Shown: positions 45,832 to 54,366 of the stretch, piece after piece
How the letters are laid out: the number at the start of each line of letters is the position of its first letter
How positions within the stretch are numbered: the first letter of the stretch is position 1
From: Sphingobacterium composti
Lineage (GTDB): Bacteria; Bacteroidota; Bacteroidia; Sphingobacteriales; Sphingobacteriaceae
DNA length: 64,000 bases
Direction: 5' to 3'
Assembly: GCF_009829075.1 (NCBI RefSeq)
Contig: NZ_WUQZ01000004.1
Coordinates: forward strand, 168,388-232,387
Made by a program: the position numbers and the translations under genes
The notes under the pieces: generated by a model
Databases searched by the model: none
What the model was told of the DNA's origin: nothing
What the model saw: only the letters and a program-made list of their open reading frames with translations

Positions 45832-47841
45832 ATGTCAAAAAAACATTATTATAGTCGTAGAAAATTTTTACAGGCTTCCATTGTTACTGGCTTGGGATTG
45901 ACGCTTAATTTGTACAGTTGCACAAAAGGTACTTCATCACCAACCCAAGAGCCCCCCAATCCTACTCCCACGCCTACACCTGAAGATAAAACTTTGCGGA
46001 TAACAGGTTTTGCACTGTCATCACGTATAGAATCGAGTAAAGGTTTTGAATATAAAATTACAGGTAAAGGTTTTGCGTCAGGTGATCAAATTTATTTTGA
46101 GTCAACCAATAATCTAGGTGCTACAGGCAAATTTACTATTAATAGTAAGAATGTATCTGCAGACAGTATTGAATTTGTATTTCCAAATAACATAGTTGCT
46201 GATAGTTATCGTGTTTCTGTTAAGAGAGGGACGCAGACTTTTCTATTAGGTACAACTATTTTAAATCTATATTTCAATGCTAATATTCCTGACAAAGCAG
46301 GAATGACTGTGAAGGGCTCCGTATATGCAAATGGTGTTGGTTTAGCCAATGTGGTGGTATCAGATGGGTTTGAAGTTACAAAAACGGATGAAAAGGGAAT
46401 ATACTATTTACCATCTGCAAAGAAAGCAAAATATGTTTTTATTTCTATTCCGGGAAATTTTGAGGTCAATACAAATCAAAGTGCTCCACAGTTTTTTCAG
46501 AAACTATCACAACCTGTGAATATCGTTGAAATAAGGGATTTTGAATTGAAACCTGTGAATAACGAGAAACATGTGGTCATGGTATTAGGTGATATGCATT
46601 TAGCAAAGCGAAATGATGACATTAATCAATTTCAAAAAGGATTTTTACCCGATCTGAATCAAACCATTGATAAATACAAAGCTGCAGGAAATAAGGTATA
46701 TATATTAACGCTGGGAGATTTAACTTGGGAGACTTATTGGGAGTCTAGTAATTACGCATTGCCAGAGTACCTATCGGAGATGAATAAAATGAACGCTATG
46801 GTATTCAATACCATGGGAAATCATGATAATAACCCGAAAGCATTTAATGATTGGCCTTGTGAAGATAGGTTTAGAGACGTATTGGGACCGACATATTATT
46901 CATTTAATCTCGGTAAAGTTCATTACATTGTATTGGATAATATTGAATATATAAATACTTCAGGTACGCGAAATTACAATACAAAAGTAGTAGCTGATCA
47001 GATAGAGTGGCTTAAAAAAGATTTAGCTACTATCGCAGATAAGAGCACGCCGATAATATTATCTATGCATGCTCATTTGTACAGAAATCCATCTTTGAGC
47101 GGTACTAATGAAACTACATCGTTGAATATCACGAATGCTACTGAGCTTATAGCTGCATTTTCAGGATTTACAAATGTCAATGTGCTTTCGGGACATATGC
47201 ATCTTAATTATAATGTAGAAACTACCGATGCTCCTAACATTATGGAACATAACACAGGGGCTGTGTGTGCTACTTGGTGGTGGACTGGTAATGTGGGCTA
47301 TGCAGGCAATCATATTTGTAAAGATGGAACCCCTGGTGGATTTGCAATATGGGAAATGCAAGGACGTGATGTGAAATGGAAATACAAAAGTCAAGGCCAA
47401 GACGAGAATTACCAATTCCGTGCTTACGATTTGAATCAAGTGCATATAACAAAGGAAAAATTCGCACCTAATTATACAGGAAGCGAATGGAATACATACG
47501 CTGTAGAATATGCAAATGTGAATAGTAATAACGAAATACTTATCAATGTATGGAATTATGACAAAAAGTGGAAAGTAGAAGTATTCGAAGGAGATAAACC
47601 GTTAACTGTTTCACGAGTACGTGTACGTGATCCACTACATATTGTGTCTTATTCAGCACAACGATTAAATAGGAATGCCGTTCCTACAGCAGATTTTGTG
47701 ACCACATTAACTGCGCACATGTTTAAGGCGAAGGCAGCTTCACCAACAAGTACCTTATTGATTAGAGTGACAGACCGTTTTGGCAATGTCTATGAACAAA
47801 ATATGGTTAGACCAAAAGCATTTGGTTACTTAATGAAGTAA
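45832..47841 (+). CDS. Tat-type calcineurin-like metallophosphoesterase lipoprotein
   Basis: This 669-residue protein starts with a twin-arginine motif (YSRRKFLQAS) and a hydrophobic stretch that ends in a lipobox (LNLYSC), so it is probably a Tat-exported lipoprotein. A Pro/Thr-rich linker is followed by a TIG-like domain (about 55-150), an N-terminal beta-sandwich of the metallophosphoesterase-N type (about 160-240), the calcineurin-like catalytic domain and a C-terminal domain. Metal motifs are VLGDMHLAK, LGDLTWE, MGNHDNN, SMHAHLYR and SGHMH. It may cleave phosphate esters or diesters on the imported ligand. It lies just past an internal terminator. Confidence 0.88.
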   Translation: MSKKHYYSRRKFLQASIVTGLGLTLNLYSCTKGTSSPTQEPPNPTPTPTPEDKTLRITGFALSSRIESSKGFEYKITGKGFASGDQIYFESTNNLGATGKFTINSKNVSADSIEFVFPNNIVADSYRVSVKRGTQTFLLGTTILNLYFNANIPDKAGMTVKGSVYANGVGLANVVVSDGFEVTKTDEKGIYYLPSAKKAKYVFISIPGNFEVNTNQSAPQFFQKLSQPVNIVEIRDFELKPVNNEKHVVMVLGDMHLAKRNDDINQFQKGFLPDLNQTIDKYKAAGNKVYILTLGDLTWETYWESSNYALPEYLSEMNKMNAMVFNTMGNHDNNPKAFNDWPCEDRFRDVLGPTYYSFNLGKVHYIVLDNIEYINTSGTRNYNTKVVADQIEWLKKDLATIADKSTPIILSMHAHLYRNPSLSGTNETTSLNITNATELIAAFSGFTNVNVLSGHMHLNYNVETTDAPNIMEHNTGAVCATWWWTGNVGYAGNHICKDGTPGGFAIWEMQGRDVKWKYKSQGQDENYQFRAYDLNQVHITKEKFAPNYTGSEWNTYAVEYANVNSNNEILINVWNYDKKWKVEVFEGDKPLTVSRVRVRDPLHIVSYSAQRLNRNAVPTADFVTTLTAHMFKAKAASPTSTLLIRVTDRFGNVYEQNMVRPKAFGYLMK

Positions 47842-47888
47842 TCGTGTTTTTTGTTGAAGGTTGATTTTTAAATTAATTACTGTGAGCT

Positions 47889-48515
47889 ATGAAAAGAGTT
47901 ATATTATCAAGTCTATTGTTTTTGATATTGGGTTTTACGGTACAAGGTCAAACAGAATTTGGTCTGAAAGCTGGCTTAAATAGCGCTCAATATAATTATA
48001 AGAAGTCTGAAATCATGGGTGATACGGAGGCTTTGCTACGTTATTATCTTGCTGGATACCTCGATACGCGTATGACGAGGTGGCTTTACCTTCATCCAGA
48101 AATTTCTTTACAGGGTAAGGGAAGCAAGCTGATAGAGTCGGAAGTAAGAGGAAGTACCAAAATTATTCAGAAAGTAAATTGGTTGGATTTAACATTTAAT
48201 TTTCTTGGGAAACTTCCTGTTGATGGGATAGGAAGCGTTTTTGCTGGAGCGGGGCCTTACGTGGGGTTCACAATGGATGGCACAAATACGACCGCTGAAG
48301 GCAATTCTACTACTGCGGTGATTATATACGAAGACAATGCTTTAGAAAGATTCGATTACGGTGTTAATCTTTTGACAGGAGTCAAATTTGGTAAGCGACT
48401 ATCTTTAAATGTCAGTTATAAGTTAGGTTTGCGCAATATTGCTGAAGATTACTTTAAATGGTCACCCAATGTGAAAAATCGTGTTTTCTCTGTTGGTTTA
48501 GGATTTGCGTTGTGA
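47889..48515 (+). CDS. Outer-membrane beta-barrel protein, PorT-like
   Basis: This 208-residue protein has a signal peptide (ending GFTVQGQ). The start TEFGLKAGLNSAQYNY, the strand WLYLHPEISLQGKGS and the ending VFSVGLGFAL fit the outer-membrane beta-barrel (porin family/PorT-like) proteins common in Bacteroidota. It lies 47 bases after the phosphoesterase gene and is the last gene before the terminator shared with speA. A role in ligand transport is possible but unproven. Confidence 0.8.
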   Translation: MKRVILSSLLFLILGFTVQGQTEFGLKAGLNSAQYNYKKSEIMGDTEALLRYYLAGYLDTRMTRWLYLHPEISLQGKGSKLIESEVRGSTKIIQKVNWLDLTFNFLGKLPVDGIGSVFAGAGPYVGFTMDGTNTTAEGNSTTAVIIYEDNALERFDYGVNLLTGVKFGKRLSLNVSYKLGLRNIAEDYFKWSPNVKNRVFSVGLGFAL

Positions 48516-48551
48516 AATGTTTATTATAATTTAAGTTAGTTAGAGTAAGGA

Positions 48552-48577
48552 AAAAGGAGCTGTAAAGCTCCTTTTCT
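48552..48577. terminator. Bidirectional terminator between the outer-membrane protein gene and speA
   Basis: A 10-bp stem AAAAGGAGCT with loop GTAA has T residues after each arm; it serves both convergent genes. Confidence 0.8.
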
Positions 48578-48581
48578 GTTT

Positions 48582-49973
48582 CTATTGATACCCTAATAAT
48601 TTCATGACTTGTTTTGAATTTTGCTCTTCACCGAAAACTTCATAGTTGAAAGTCTCGTCTCTGTTGCGACGTATCAATACGTGCTTAGGAGAAGGCAACA
48701 AACAATGGTGAATACCACCATAACCCGACAATACATCTTGGTATGCTCCAGTGTGGAAGAATCCTAAATACTGAACTTTACGAGTTTTAGGCATGAATAC
48801 CGAGTTCATGTGCGCTTCTTGATTGTAATAGTCTTGTCCATCACATGTGATACCACCTAAGTTTACACGTTCGTATTCTGAATCCCAGTTATTGATAGGT
48901 AACAAAATGTACTTTTGATTCAACGCCCATACATCAGGTAAATTTGTGATGAATGAACCATCAATCATAAACCATTTTTCACGGTCATTTTGTTGTTTAC
49001 GACCTAGTACTTTGTATAAAATACCTGAAGCCTCAGCAACTGTGTATTTACCAAATTCAGTAATGATGTCAGGTTCCATTACTTCGTGGTGCGCACAGAT
49101 TTGTTTGATGCGGTTTACAATTTCATTGACCATGTATTCATAATCAAAATCATGAACCAATGAATCTTTGAAAGGCATACCACCGCCGATATCCAATGTA
49201 TCTAATTCAGGGTTGATTTTCTTGAATTTACAGTAAAGCGTTACATACTTTTCTAATTCATTCCAATAATACGGAGTGTCCGAAATACCTGAGTTAATAA
49301 AGAAGTGCAACAATTTCACTTTAAAGTTTGGATTGTTTGCTATTTTATTGTTGTAAAATTCAATAACATCCTCCATACGTATTCCCAAACGAGATGTATA
49401 GAATTGAGAATCAGGTTGCTCTTCCGAAGCAATTCGAATACCCAAAGCACATGGTTCATCCAATTCAATTTCATCATCATACAAATTGAATTCTTCCTTG
49501 TTATCCAATACAGGAATGATATTCTTGTAACCATCATGGATCATATCGATGATGTACTGTTTGTATTGGTATGTTTTGAAACCATTACAAATCACCGTAA
49601 TATCTTTCGTAACCGTACCTTGACGCTCTAGTGAATCAATCATCGGCATATCAAATGCAGATGAAGTTTCCAAGTGAATATCATTTTTCAATGCTTCTTC
49701 TACGATGTGTTTGAAGTGCGAAGATTTGGTACAATAACAATACTTATATGAACCACGGTAATCGTGTTTCAATATTGCCGTTTGAAACAAGATTTTCGCT
49801 TGTTGTATTTTTTTGCTGACAATAGGTAGGTACGTAAAACGCAATGGCGTGCCATACGTTTCAATCATTTCCATCAAATTCAAATCGTGGAAATACAATT
49901 CGTCGTCGATGATTTCGAATCCGTCTTGGGGAAAACCAACACTTAAGTCAAGAAATTCCTGATAGCTCTGCAT
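48582..49973 (-). CDS. speA: Arginine decarboxylase-like PLP enzyme (fold III)
   Basis: This 463-residue PLP-dependent decarboxylase of the alanine-racemase/DapDC fold is the form annotated as arginine decarboxylase in Bacteroidota. Segments seen are YGTPLRFTYLPIVSKKIQQAK, GSYKYCYCTKSSHF with the PLP lysine region, LDIGGGMPFK (Gly-rich phosphate loop), ITEFGKYTVAEASGILYKVLGRK and a late GGITCDGQDYY. It is shorter than the 630-660 residue E. coli SpeA, as expected for this group, and lacks its long C-terminal part. The product would be agmatine for polyamines. It diverges from argS, which uses the same amino acid. Its 3' end is duplicated as a relic at 36406. Confidence 0.75.
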   Translation of the reverse strand: MQSYQEFLDLSVGFPQDGFEIIDDELYFHDLNLMEMIETYGTPLRFTYLPIVSKKIQQAKILFQTAILKHDYRGSYKYCYCTKSSHFKHIVEEALKNDIHLETSSAFDMPMIDSLERQGTVTKDITVICNGFKTYQYKQYIIDMIHDGYKNIIPVLDNKEEFNLYDDEIELDEPCALGIRIASEEQPDSQFYTSRLGIRMEDVIEFYNNKIANNPNFKVKLLHFFINSGISDTPYYWNELEKYVTLYCKFKKINPELDTLDIGGGMPFKDSLVHDFDYEYMVNEIVNRIKQICAHHEVMEPDIITEFGKYTVAEASGILYKVLGRKQQNDREKWFMIDGSFITNLPDVWALNQKYILLPINNWDSEYERVNLGGITCDGQDYYNQEAHMNSVFMPKTRKVQYLGFFHTGAYQDVLSGYGGIHHCLLPSPKHVLIRRNRDETFNYEVFGEEQNSKQVMKLLGYQ

Positions 49974-49988
49974 TTTTTATTATTTTTG

Positions 49989-49996
49989 CAAAGATA
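49989..49996 (-). promoter_or_regulatory. Promoter -7 element of speA
   Basis: On the minus strand this reads TATCTTTG, a perfect -7 element, 16 bases upstream of the speA ATG. Confidence 0.6.
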
Positions 49997-50081
49997 TACT
50001 TTCATAATGAATACCTAAATACATTAGGTGTTATTTTTCTCGTTCATTATCAGAAAGATAGAATTATTACGCAATAATTAC

Positions 50082-51866
50082 ATGGCTAATTCGATACAAG
50101 ATACACTCGTTCAACAAACTGTTGCCGCTGTCAAAGCGCTTTATGGTGCTGATATTCCAGAATCCCACATTTCTCTGCAAGAGACAAGAAAAGAATTTGA
50201 AGGTCAAATAACTATCGTTACCTTTCCCGTAACTCGATTCTCCAAAAAATCTCCAGAACAAACTGGTGCTGAGATAGGAGAGTATTTACAGCAAAATATT
50301 GATGCAATTTCGGCTTTCAATGTGATTAAAGGATTTTTGAATATCTCTTTAGCGGACTCGTATTGGATTTCTTTGTTGAATGAAACTATTGCCGCAAAAA
50401 ACTTCGGTCAGTTTCCTGCTAATGGTAAAAAATTGATGGTGGAATATTCTTCACCTAATACCAATAAACCATTGCACTTAGGACACATCCGCAACAATCT
50501 GTTAGGTTATTCAGTAGCAGAGATTTTGAAAGCTTACGGTTATGATATTATCAAAGCTAACTTGGTTAATGATCGTGGGATCCACATCTGTAAGTCCATG
50601 TTGGCTTGGCAGAAGTTTGGTAATGGTGAAACACCAGAATCATCGGGCTTAAAAGGTGATCACTTAGTAGGTAAATATTATGTGGTATTTGATAAAGAAT
50701 ACAAAAAGGAAATCGAAGCCTTAAAAGCGGAAGGACAAACAGAAGAAGAAGCTAAGAAAAATGCACCTTTGATGTTGGAAACGCAAGAAATGTTGCGTCA
50801 ATGGGAAGCGGGCAATGAAGAAGTTATTGCGCTTTGGTCAAAAATGAACGGCTGGGTGTATGATGGTTTTGCAAAAACCTACAAACAACTTGGCGTTGAC
50901 TTTGATAAATTTTATTACGAATCAAACACCTATTTATTAGGTAAAGATATTATTCAAGAAGGTTTAGACAGTGGTGTTTTCTTTAAAAAAGAAGATAATT
51001 CGGTTTGGATTGATTTGACGGATGAAGGTTTAGACCAAAAATTGGTGTTGCGTGGTGATGGAACTTCCGTTTATATCACTCAAGATTTGGGTACAGCACA
51101 ATTGAAATACGACGAATTCGGAATGAGTGAGTCAATTTATGTTGTTGGTAATGAGCAAGATTACCACTTCAAAGTGTTGTTCTCTATTTTGAAAAAATTA
51201 GGTAAATCTTGGGCTGATGGTTTATTTCATTTATCATACGGTATGGTGGATTTACCTTCTGGCAAGATGAAATCACGCGAAGGAACTGTCGTGGATGCCG
51301 ATGATTTGATGGCTGAAATGGTAGAAACAGCACAATCGCGTACCGAAGAGTTAGGTAAAACAGAAGGTTTTTCAGATGAAGAAAAATCTGAATTGTACAA
51401 TACAATCGGTATGGGTGCTTTGAAATATTTTTTGTTGAAAGTTGACCCTAAAAAGCGTTTGTTATTTGACCCGAACGAATCTGTAGATTTCCAAGGTCAT
51501 ACAGGTCCATTTATTCAATACACACACGCTCGTATTAAATCTGTTTTACGTAAAGCTGAATTTAATGTGAATACAGTAATAGCTATTCCTGCTAGTATTT
51601 CATCTTACGAACGTGACTTGATTCAAGCATTGGGACAATTTCCTACGGTAATTGAAATCGCTGCAACAGAGTTTAGTCCTGCACAATTAGCAAACTATGC
51701 TTATGAGATAGCTAAATTGTACAATAAATTCTATCATGAAGAGACTATCTTGAAAGCAGAAAATGAAGATGTTAAAACTTTCCGTTTACACTTATCCGCT
51801 TCCGCAGCAAAAGTTATCGCAGAATCTATGAGATTGTTAGGAATTCAAGTTCCGGAAAGAATGTAA
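50082..51866 (+). CDS. argS: Arginyl-tRNA synthetase
   Basis: The start ATG at 50082 gives MANSIQDTLVQQTVAAV and 594 residues; an upstream ATG 18 codons earlier adds an unlikely extension. The class I signature HLGH (132-135, in SSPNTNKPLHLGHIRNN) and the KMSKS counterpart (KMKSREG) are present. The N-terminal Arg-tRNA-synthetase domain and the C-terminal DALR anticodon-binding domain (QFPTVIEIAATEFSPAQLANYAYEIAKLYNKFY) complete the architecture. Length is normal. It charges tRNA-Arg and stands divergent from speA. Confidence 0.97.
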   Translation: MANSIQDTLVQQTVAAVKALYGADIPESHISLQETRKEFEGQITIVTFPVTRFSKKSPEQTGAEIGEYLQQNIDAISAFNVIKGFLNISLADSYWISLLNETIAAKNFGQFPANGKKLMVEYSSPNTNKPLHLGHIRNNLLGYSVAEILKAYGYDIIKANLVNDRGIHICKSMLAWQKFGNGETPESSGLKGDHLVGKYYVVFDKEYKKEIEALKAEGQTEEEAKKNAPLMLETQEMLRQWEAGNEEVIALWSKMNGWVYDGFAKTYKQLGVDFDKFYYESNTYLLGKDIIQEGLDSGVFFKKEDNSVWIDLTDEGLDQKLVLRGDGTSVYITQDLGTAQLKYDEFGMSESIYVVGNEQDYHFKVLFSILKKLGKSWADGLFHLSYGMVDLPSGKMKSREGTVVDADDLMAEMVETAQSRTEELGKTEGFSDEEKSELYNTIGMGALKYFLLKVDPKKRLLFDPNESVDFQGHTGPFIQYTHARIKSVLRKAEFNVNTVIAIPASISSYERDLIQALGQFPTVIEIAATEFSPAQLANYAYEIAKLYNKFYHEETILKAENEDVKTFRLHLSASAAKVIAESMRLLGIQVPERM

Positions 51867-51893
51867 TCCCGTATTTCTAAATATAATTTAGTG

Positions 51894-51930
51894 AAATAAT
51901 CTAACCAAAAGATGGTTAGATTATTTTTTT
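51894..51930 (+). terminator. Rho-independent terminator of argS
   Basis: A 13-bp stem AAATAATCTAACC with a seven-base loop is followed by a T run. Confidence 0.85.
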
Positions 51931-51976
51931 TGTCAAAATGTGATAATATTTTATATTTAATGAAATATTATAAAAC

Positions 51977-52627
51977 ATGAGTAAAATCACTTCTGCAATA
52001 TCTGTTATTTTAGTGCTATTAATTTTTTCTTGTACAGAAATTAAAAATGATTTGCCTTCTCCTCAGGATACAACTTTTGAAGGTACTGCATATGGATATT
52101 TAATTTCTCAAAAGAAAGGGAAATTCGATTCCTTATTGAAAGCAGTTGATAGAGTGCCAACTCTAAAGAGTTTTCTGCAAAATTTTTCGAATTCCTTAAC
52201 TTTTTTTGCTGTTGAAAATAAGTCATTTGAAATTGGAATTGACATAATGAATGAAAATAGAGTTTCTAATGGTTAATCCAAACTATTTATTAGCAACATA
52301 AAAGGTCTAGAAACATTGTTAAACAGGTATGTATTTAATGACAGATATCTAAGTAATGATATAAGAATTTCATTAGATGGTACAATGATGAATAGTCTGG
52401 ATAATAATTACAGAATGCACGCACGTTACCGTCAAAAGGAAGGCGATAAAAATAAAACTCCAATAATATATTTAGAATTTAGTGATACGAATAGTTCAGT
52501 GTATAATATAGAATGGGATAAATCTGAAACTTCAGCAGTAGATAAGGAAACTAAGAATGGGGTGGTGCATATTTTGTCTACCCAGCACGAATTTGGATTT
52601 GGTAAGTTAATTGAATTTAATAAATAG
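51977..52627 (+). pseudogene. Fasciclin-like lipoprotein gene with an in-frame stop
   Basis: The frame starts with a lipoprotein signal (LLIFSC, Cys17) and reads 99 codons to TAA at 52274-52276. Exactly the same frame then continues for 117 codons (SKLFISNIKGLETLLNRYVF... to FGFGKLIEFNK, stop TAG 52625). The joined product is like a fasciclin-type domain lipoprotein of about 216 residues: SLLKAVDRVPTLKSFLQNFSNSLTFFAVENKSFE before the stop, LETLLNRYVFNDRY after it. There is no new start signal for the second half apart from rare codons. One nonsense change separates the parts, so recent inactivation is likely. The fasciclin assignment is tentative; the single-gene reading is much firmer. Confidence 0.75.
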
Positions 52628-52635
52628 TGCTTTTT

Positions 52636-53013
52636 ATGGAAAATCATTTAGATATTCTTGTTCCCTCGTTAGGAGCTCTTTTGGTTTTGTTACCCATAAT
52701 TTTCTTTTTGTTTCTTCGTGACATTAAGAAATTTAAATTCCTCTTTTATTTATTCTTAACGCTAACTTTTGGTATTGTATTTCTGATTTTACTAGCGAAT
52801 TATTTGGATAAGGAAAATGCTTATCAATTAAGTCAGTATAGTTTGGCCTCTGAGGATTTAGAAAAAATCAATAGCTTGAAAAGAAGTTTGATGGGTATTG
52901 GATGGCCAATGAAGGCAATGATGGTCAGTCCTTTTTACCTAATTTATACCGTGTTGATTTATCCAATATTAAGCATTCTTCAAAAAGGTCTGTTACAAAG
53001 GAAACTTGGATAA
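52636..53013 (+). CDS. Small membrane protein of unknown function
   Basis: This protein of 125 residues from ATG 52636 (a GTG nine bases earlier overlaps the previous stop) has three likely membrane spans, at about 8-27, 35-55 and 98-118, with a polar stretch of about 40 residues (NYLDKENAYQLSQYSLASEDLEKINSLKR) between the second and third. I recognise no family. It directly follows the broken fasciclin-like gene and may have been co-transcribed with it. Confidence 0.55.
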   Translation: MENHLDILVPSLGALLVLLPIIFFLFLRDIKKFKFLFYLFLTLTFGIVFLILLANYLDKENAYQLSQYSLASEDLEKINSLKRSLMGIGWPMKAMMVSPFYLIYTVLIYPILSILQKGLLQRKLG

Positions 53014-53052
53014 GTATATATTTTATTATATTGCGCATCCAAGGATATAACT

Positions 53053-54135
53053 ATGAAAAGATATAAAGTAGGACTGATAGGGTTTTCAATTGGGGGGCAT
53101 GTTTTTCATGCACCATTTATTGCAAGTAATCCAGATTTAGAATTATATAAGGTGACTGCTCGTAAAGAGGAGCAGCAAAAAATGTTAGCTGAGCGCTATC
53201 CAGATGCGATTGGTGTATTATCAGCCGATGATATTATCAATGACCCCGAGGTTGATATTGTGGTGGTTGCTACCTCCAATGATGCGCATTACAGTTTGAC
53301 AAAACAAGCTTTGGAAGCTGGGAAGCATGTCATTGTCGAAAAACCATTTACCAATACTACAGCCGAAGCGGATGAATTAATTGAACTAGCTAAAGCCAAA
53401 GGCTTGTTGTTATCAGTACATCACAATGCACGCTTTCATTCGGATTTCAAAACAGTAAAACGTGTGCTTAATCAGGGAAGATTAGGTAGAGTGGTAAGTT
53501 ATGAAGCGCGATTTGACCGATTCCGTAATTTCTTGAGAGAAGGGGCGTGGCGTGAGCAAGCAGGACCAGGTTCTGGTATACATTACGATTTGGGAGCTCA
53601 TTTAATAGATCAAGCTTTGCAATTATTTGGTCATCCAGAATATGTGTTTGCGGATTTGCGTGTACAGCGCGATGGGGCTGAAGCGATTGATGATTTTGAG
53701 TATATTTTGTCTTATCCACGTCTGAAAGTAACCTTAAGGGGGCAGATGTTAGCAAAGGAACCGACACCTCGATTTGCTATCTATGGCATGAATGGTTCGT
53801 TTGTAAAACGTGGCGTAGACCCTCAAGAAAATCTATTGCGCGCTGGAATTCGTCCAGAGTCAAAGGTTGACTGGGGAGTGGAATCGGCAGATATACAAGG
53901 TTCTTTGTCTTTGTTGGAGAATGGCGAGGATGTACATGAATATGTGTTGAGTGAAATCGGTACAGGTCAAGATTTTTATAAAAATATCGTAGCTACCTTA
54001 AATGGCAAAGAAGCTTTATTTATAAAACCAGAAGAAGCTCGCGATGTTATCCGCATTTTAGAATTGGGAGATATTTCTTGGAAGGAAAGAAGAACTGTTC
54101 CCGTTGCCGGAGAATTGATTTCTACAAAATATTAG
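53053..54135 (+). CDS. Gfo/Idh/MocA-family oxidoreductase
   Basis: This 360-residue NAD(P)-dependent dehydrogenase has the N-terminal Rossmann motif VGLIGFSIGGHVFHAPFI (about 5-22) and the family motif EKPF (Glu-Lys-Pro, about 96-99). The C-terminal alpha/beta domain contains HHNARFHSDFKTVK and GSGIHYDLGAHLIDQALQLFGHP with the Asp/His of the active site. Relatives act on sugars, inositols or sugar derivatives. The opening GFSIGGHVFHAPFI resembles YdgJ-type oxidoreductases; the substrate is unknown. It has a good terminator after it. Confidence 0.9.
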   Translation: MKRYKVGLIGFSIGGHVFHAPFIASNPDLELYKVTARKEEQQKMLAERYPDAIGVLSADDIINDPEVDIVVVATSNDAHYSLTKQALEAGKHVIVEKPFTNTTAEADELIELAKAKGLLLSVHHNARFHSDFKTVKRVLNQGRLGRVVSYEARFDRFRNFLREGAWREQAGPGSGIHYDLGAHLIDQALQLFGHPEYVFADLRVQRDGAEAIDDFEYILSYPRLKVTLRGQMLAKEPTPRFAIYGMNGSFVKRGVDPQENLLRAGIRPESKVDWGVESADIQGSLSLLENGEDVHEYVLSEIGTGQDFYKNIVATLNGKEALFIKPEEARDVIRILELGDISWKERRTVPVAGELISTKY

Positions 54136-54141
54136 TAAATC

Positions 54142-54176
54142 AAAATCCCGAAGTTAGATTAATTTCGGGATTTTTG
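54142..54176 (+). terminator. Rho-independent terminator of the 53053 oxidoreductase gene
   Basis: An 11-bp stem AAAATCCCGAA is followed, after an eleven-base loop and its complement, by TTTTTG. Confidence 0.82.
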
Positions 54177-54317
54177 TTTTTTATTAAAATGGTTAAACTA
54201 AATTTTCTTTACAGCGATATAGCAGACTTCTCCTATTGTCGAAGTGACGGGGAGCAATAACGGTTTTTGCTTTCTACTTCTAAATTTCCCACTTCTAACT
54301 TTTTACTTACTATTAAC

Positions 54318-54348
54318 TTGTCCTATTTACGCAGACAACTTATCTTTG
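54318..54348 (+). promoter_or_regulatory. Promoter of the BaiN-type flavoprotein, fixes its TTG start
   Basis: TTG (54318-54320), a 20-base spacer and TATCTTTG (54341-54348) form a consensus promoter. It lies inside the longest open frame (which begins at 54244), so translation must start downstream of it, at the TTG 54367. Confidence 0.75.
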
Positions 54349-54366
54349 AAGCTTAATTCAAAAACA

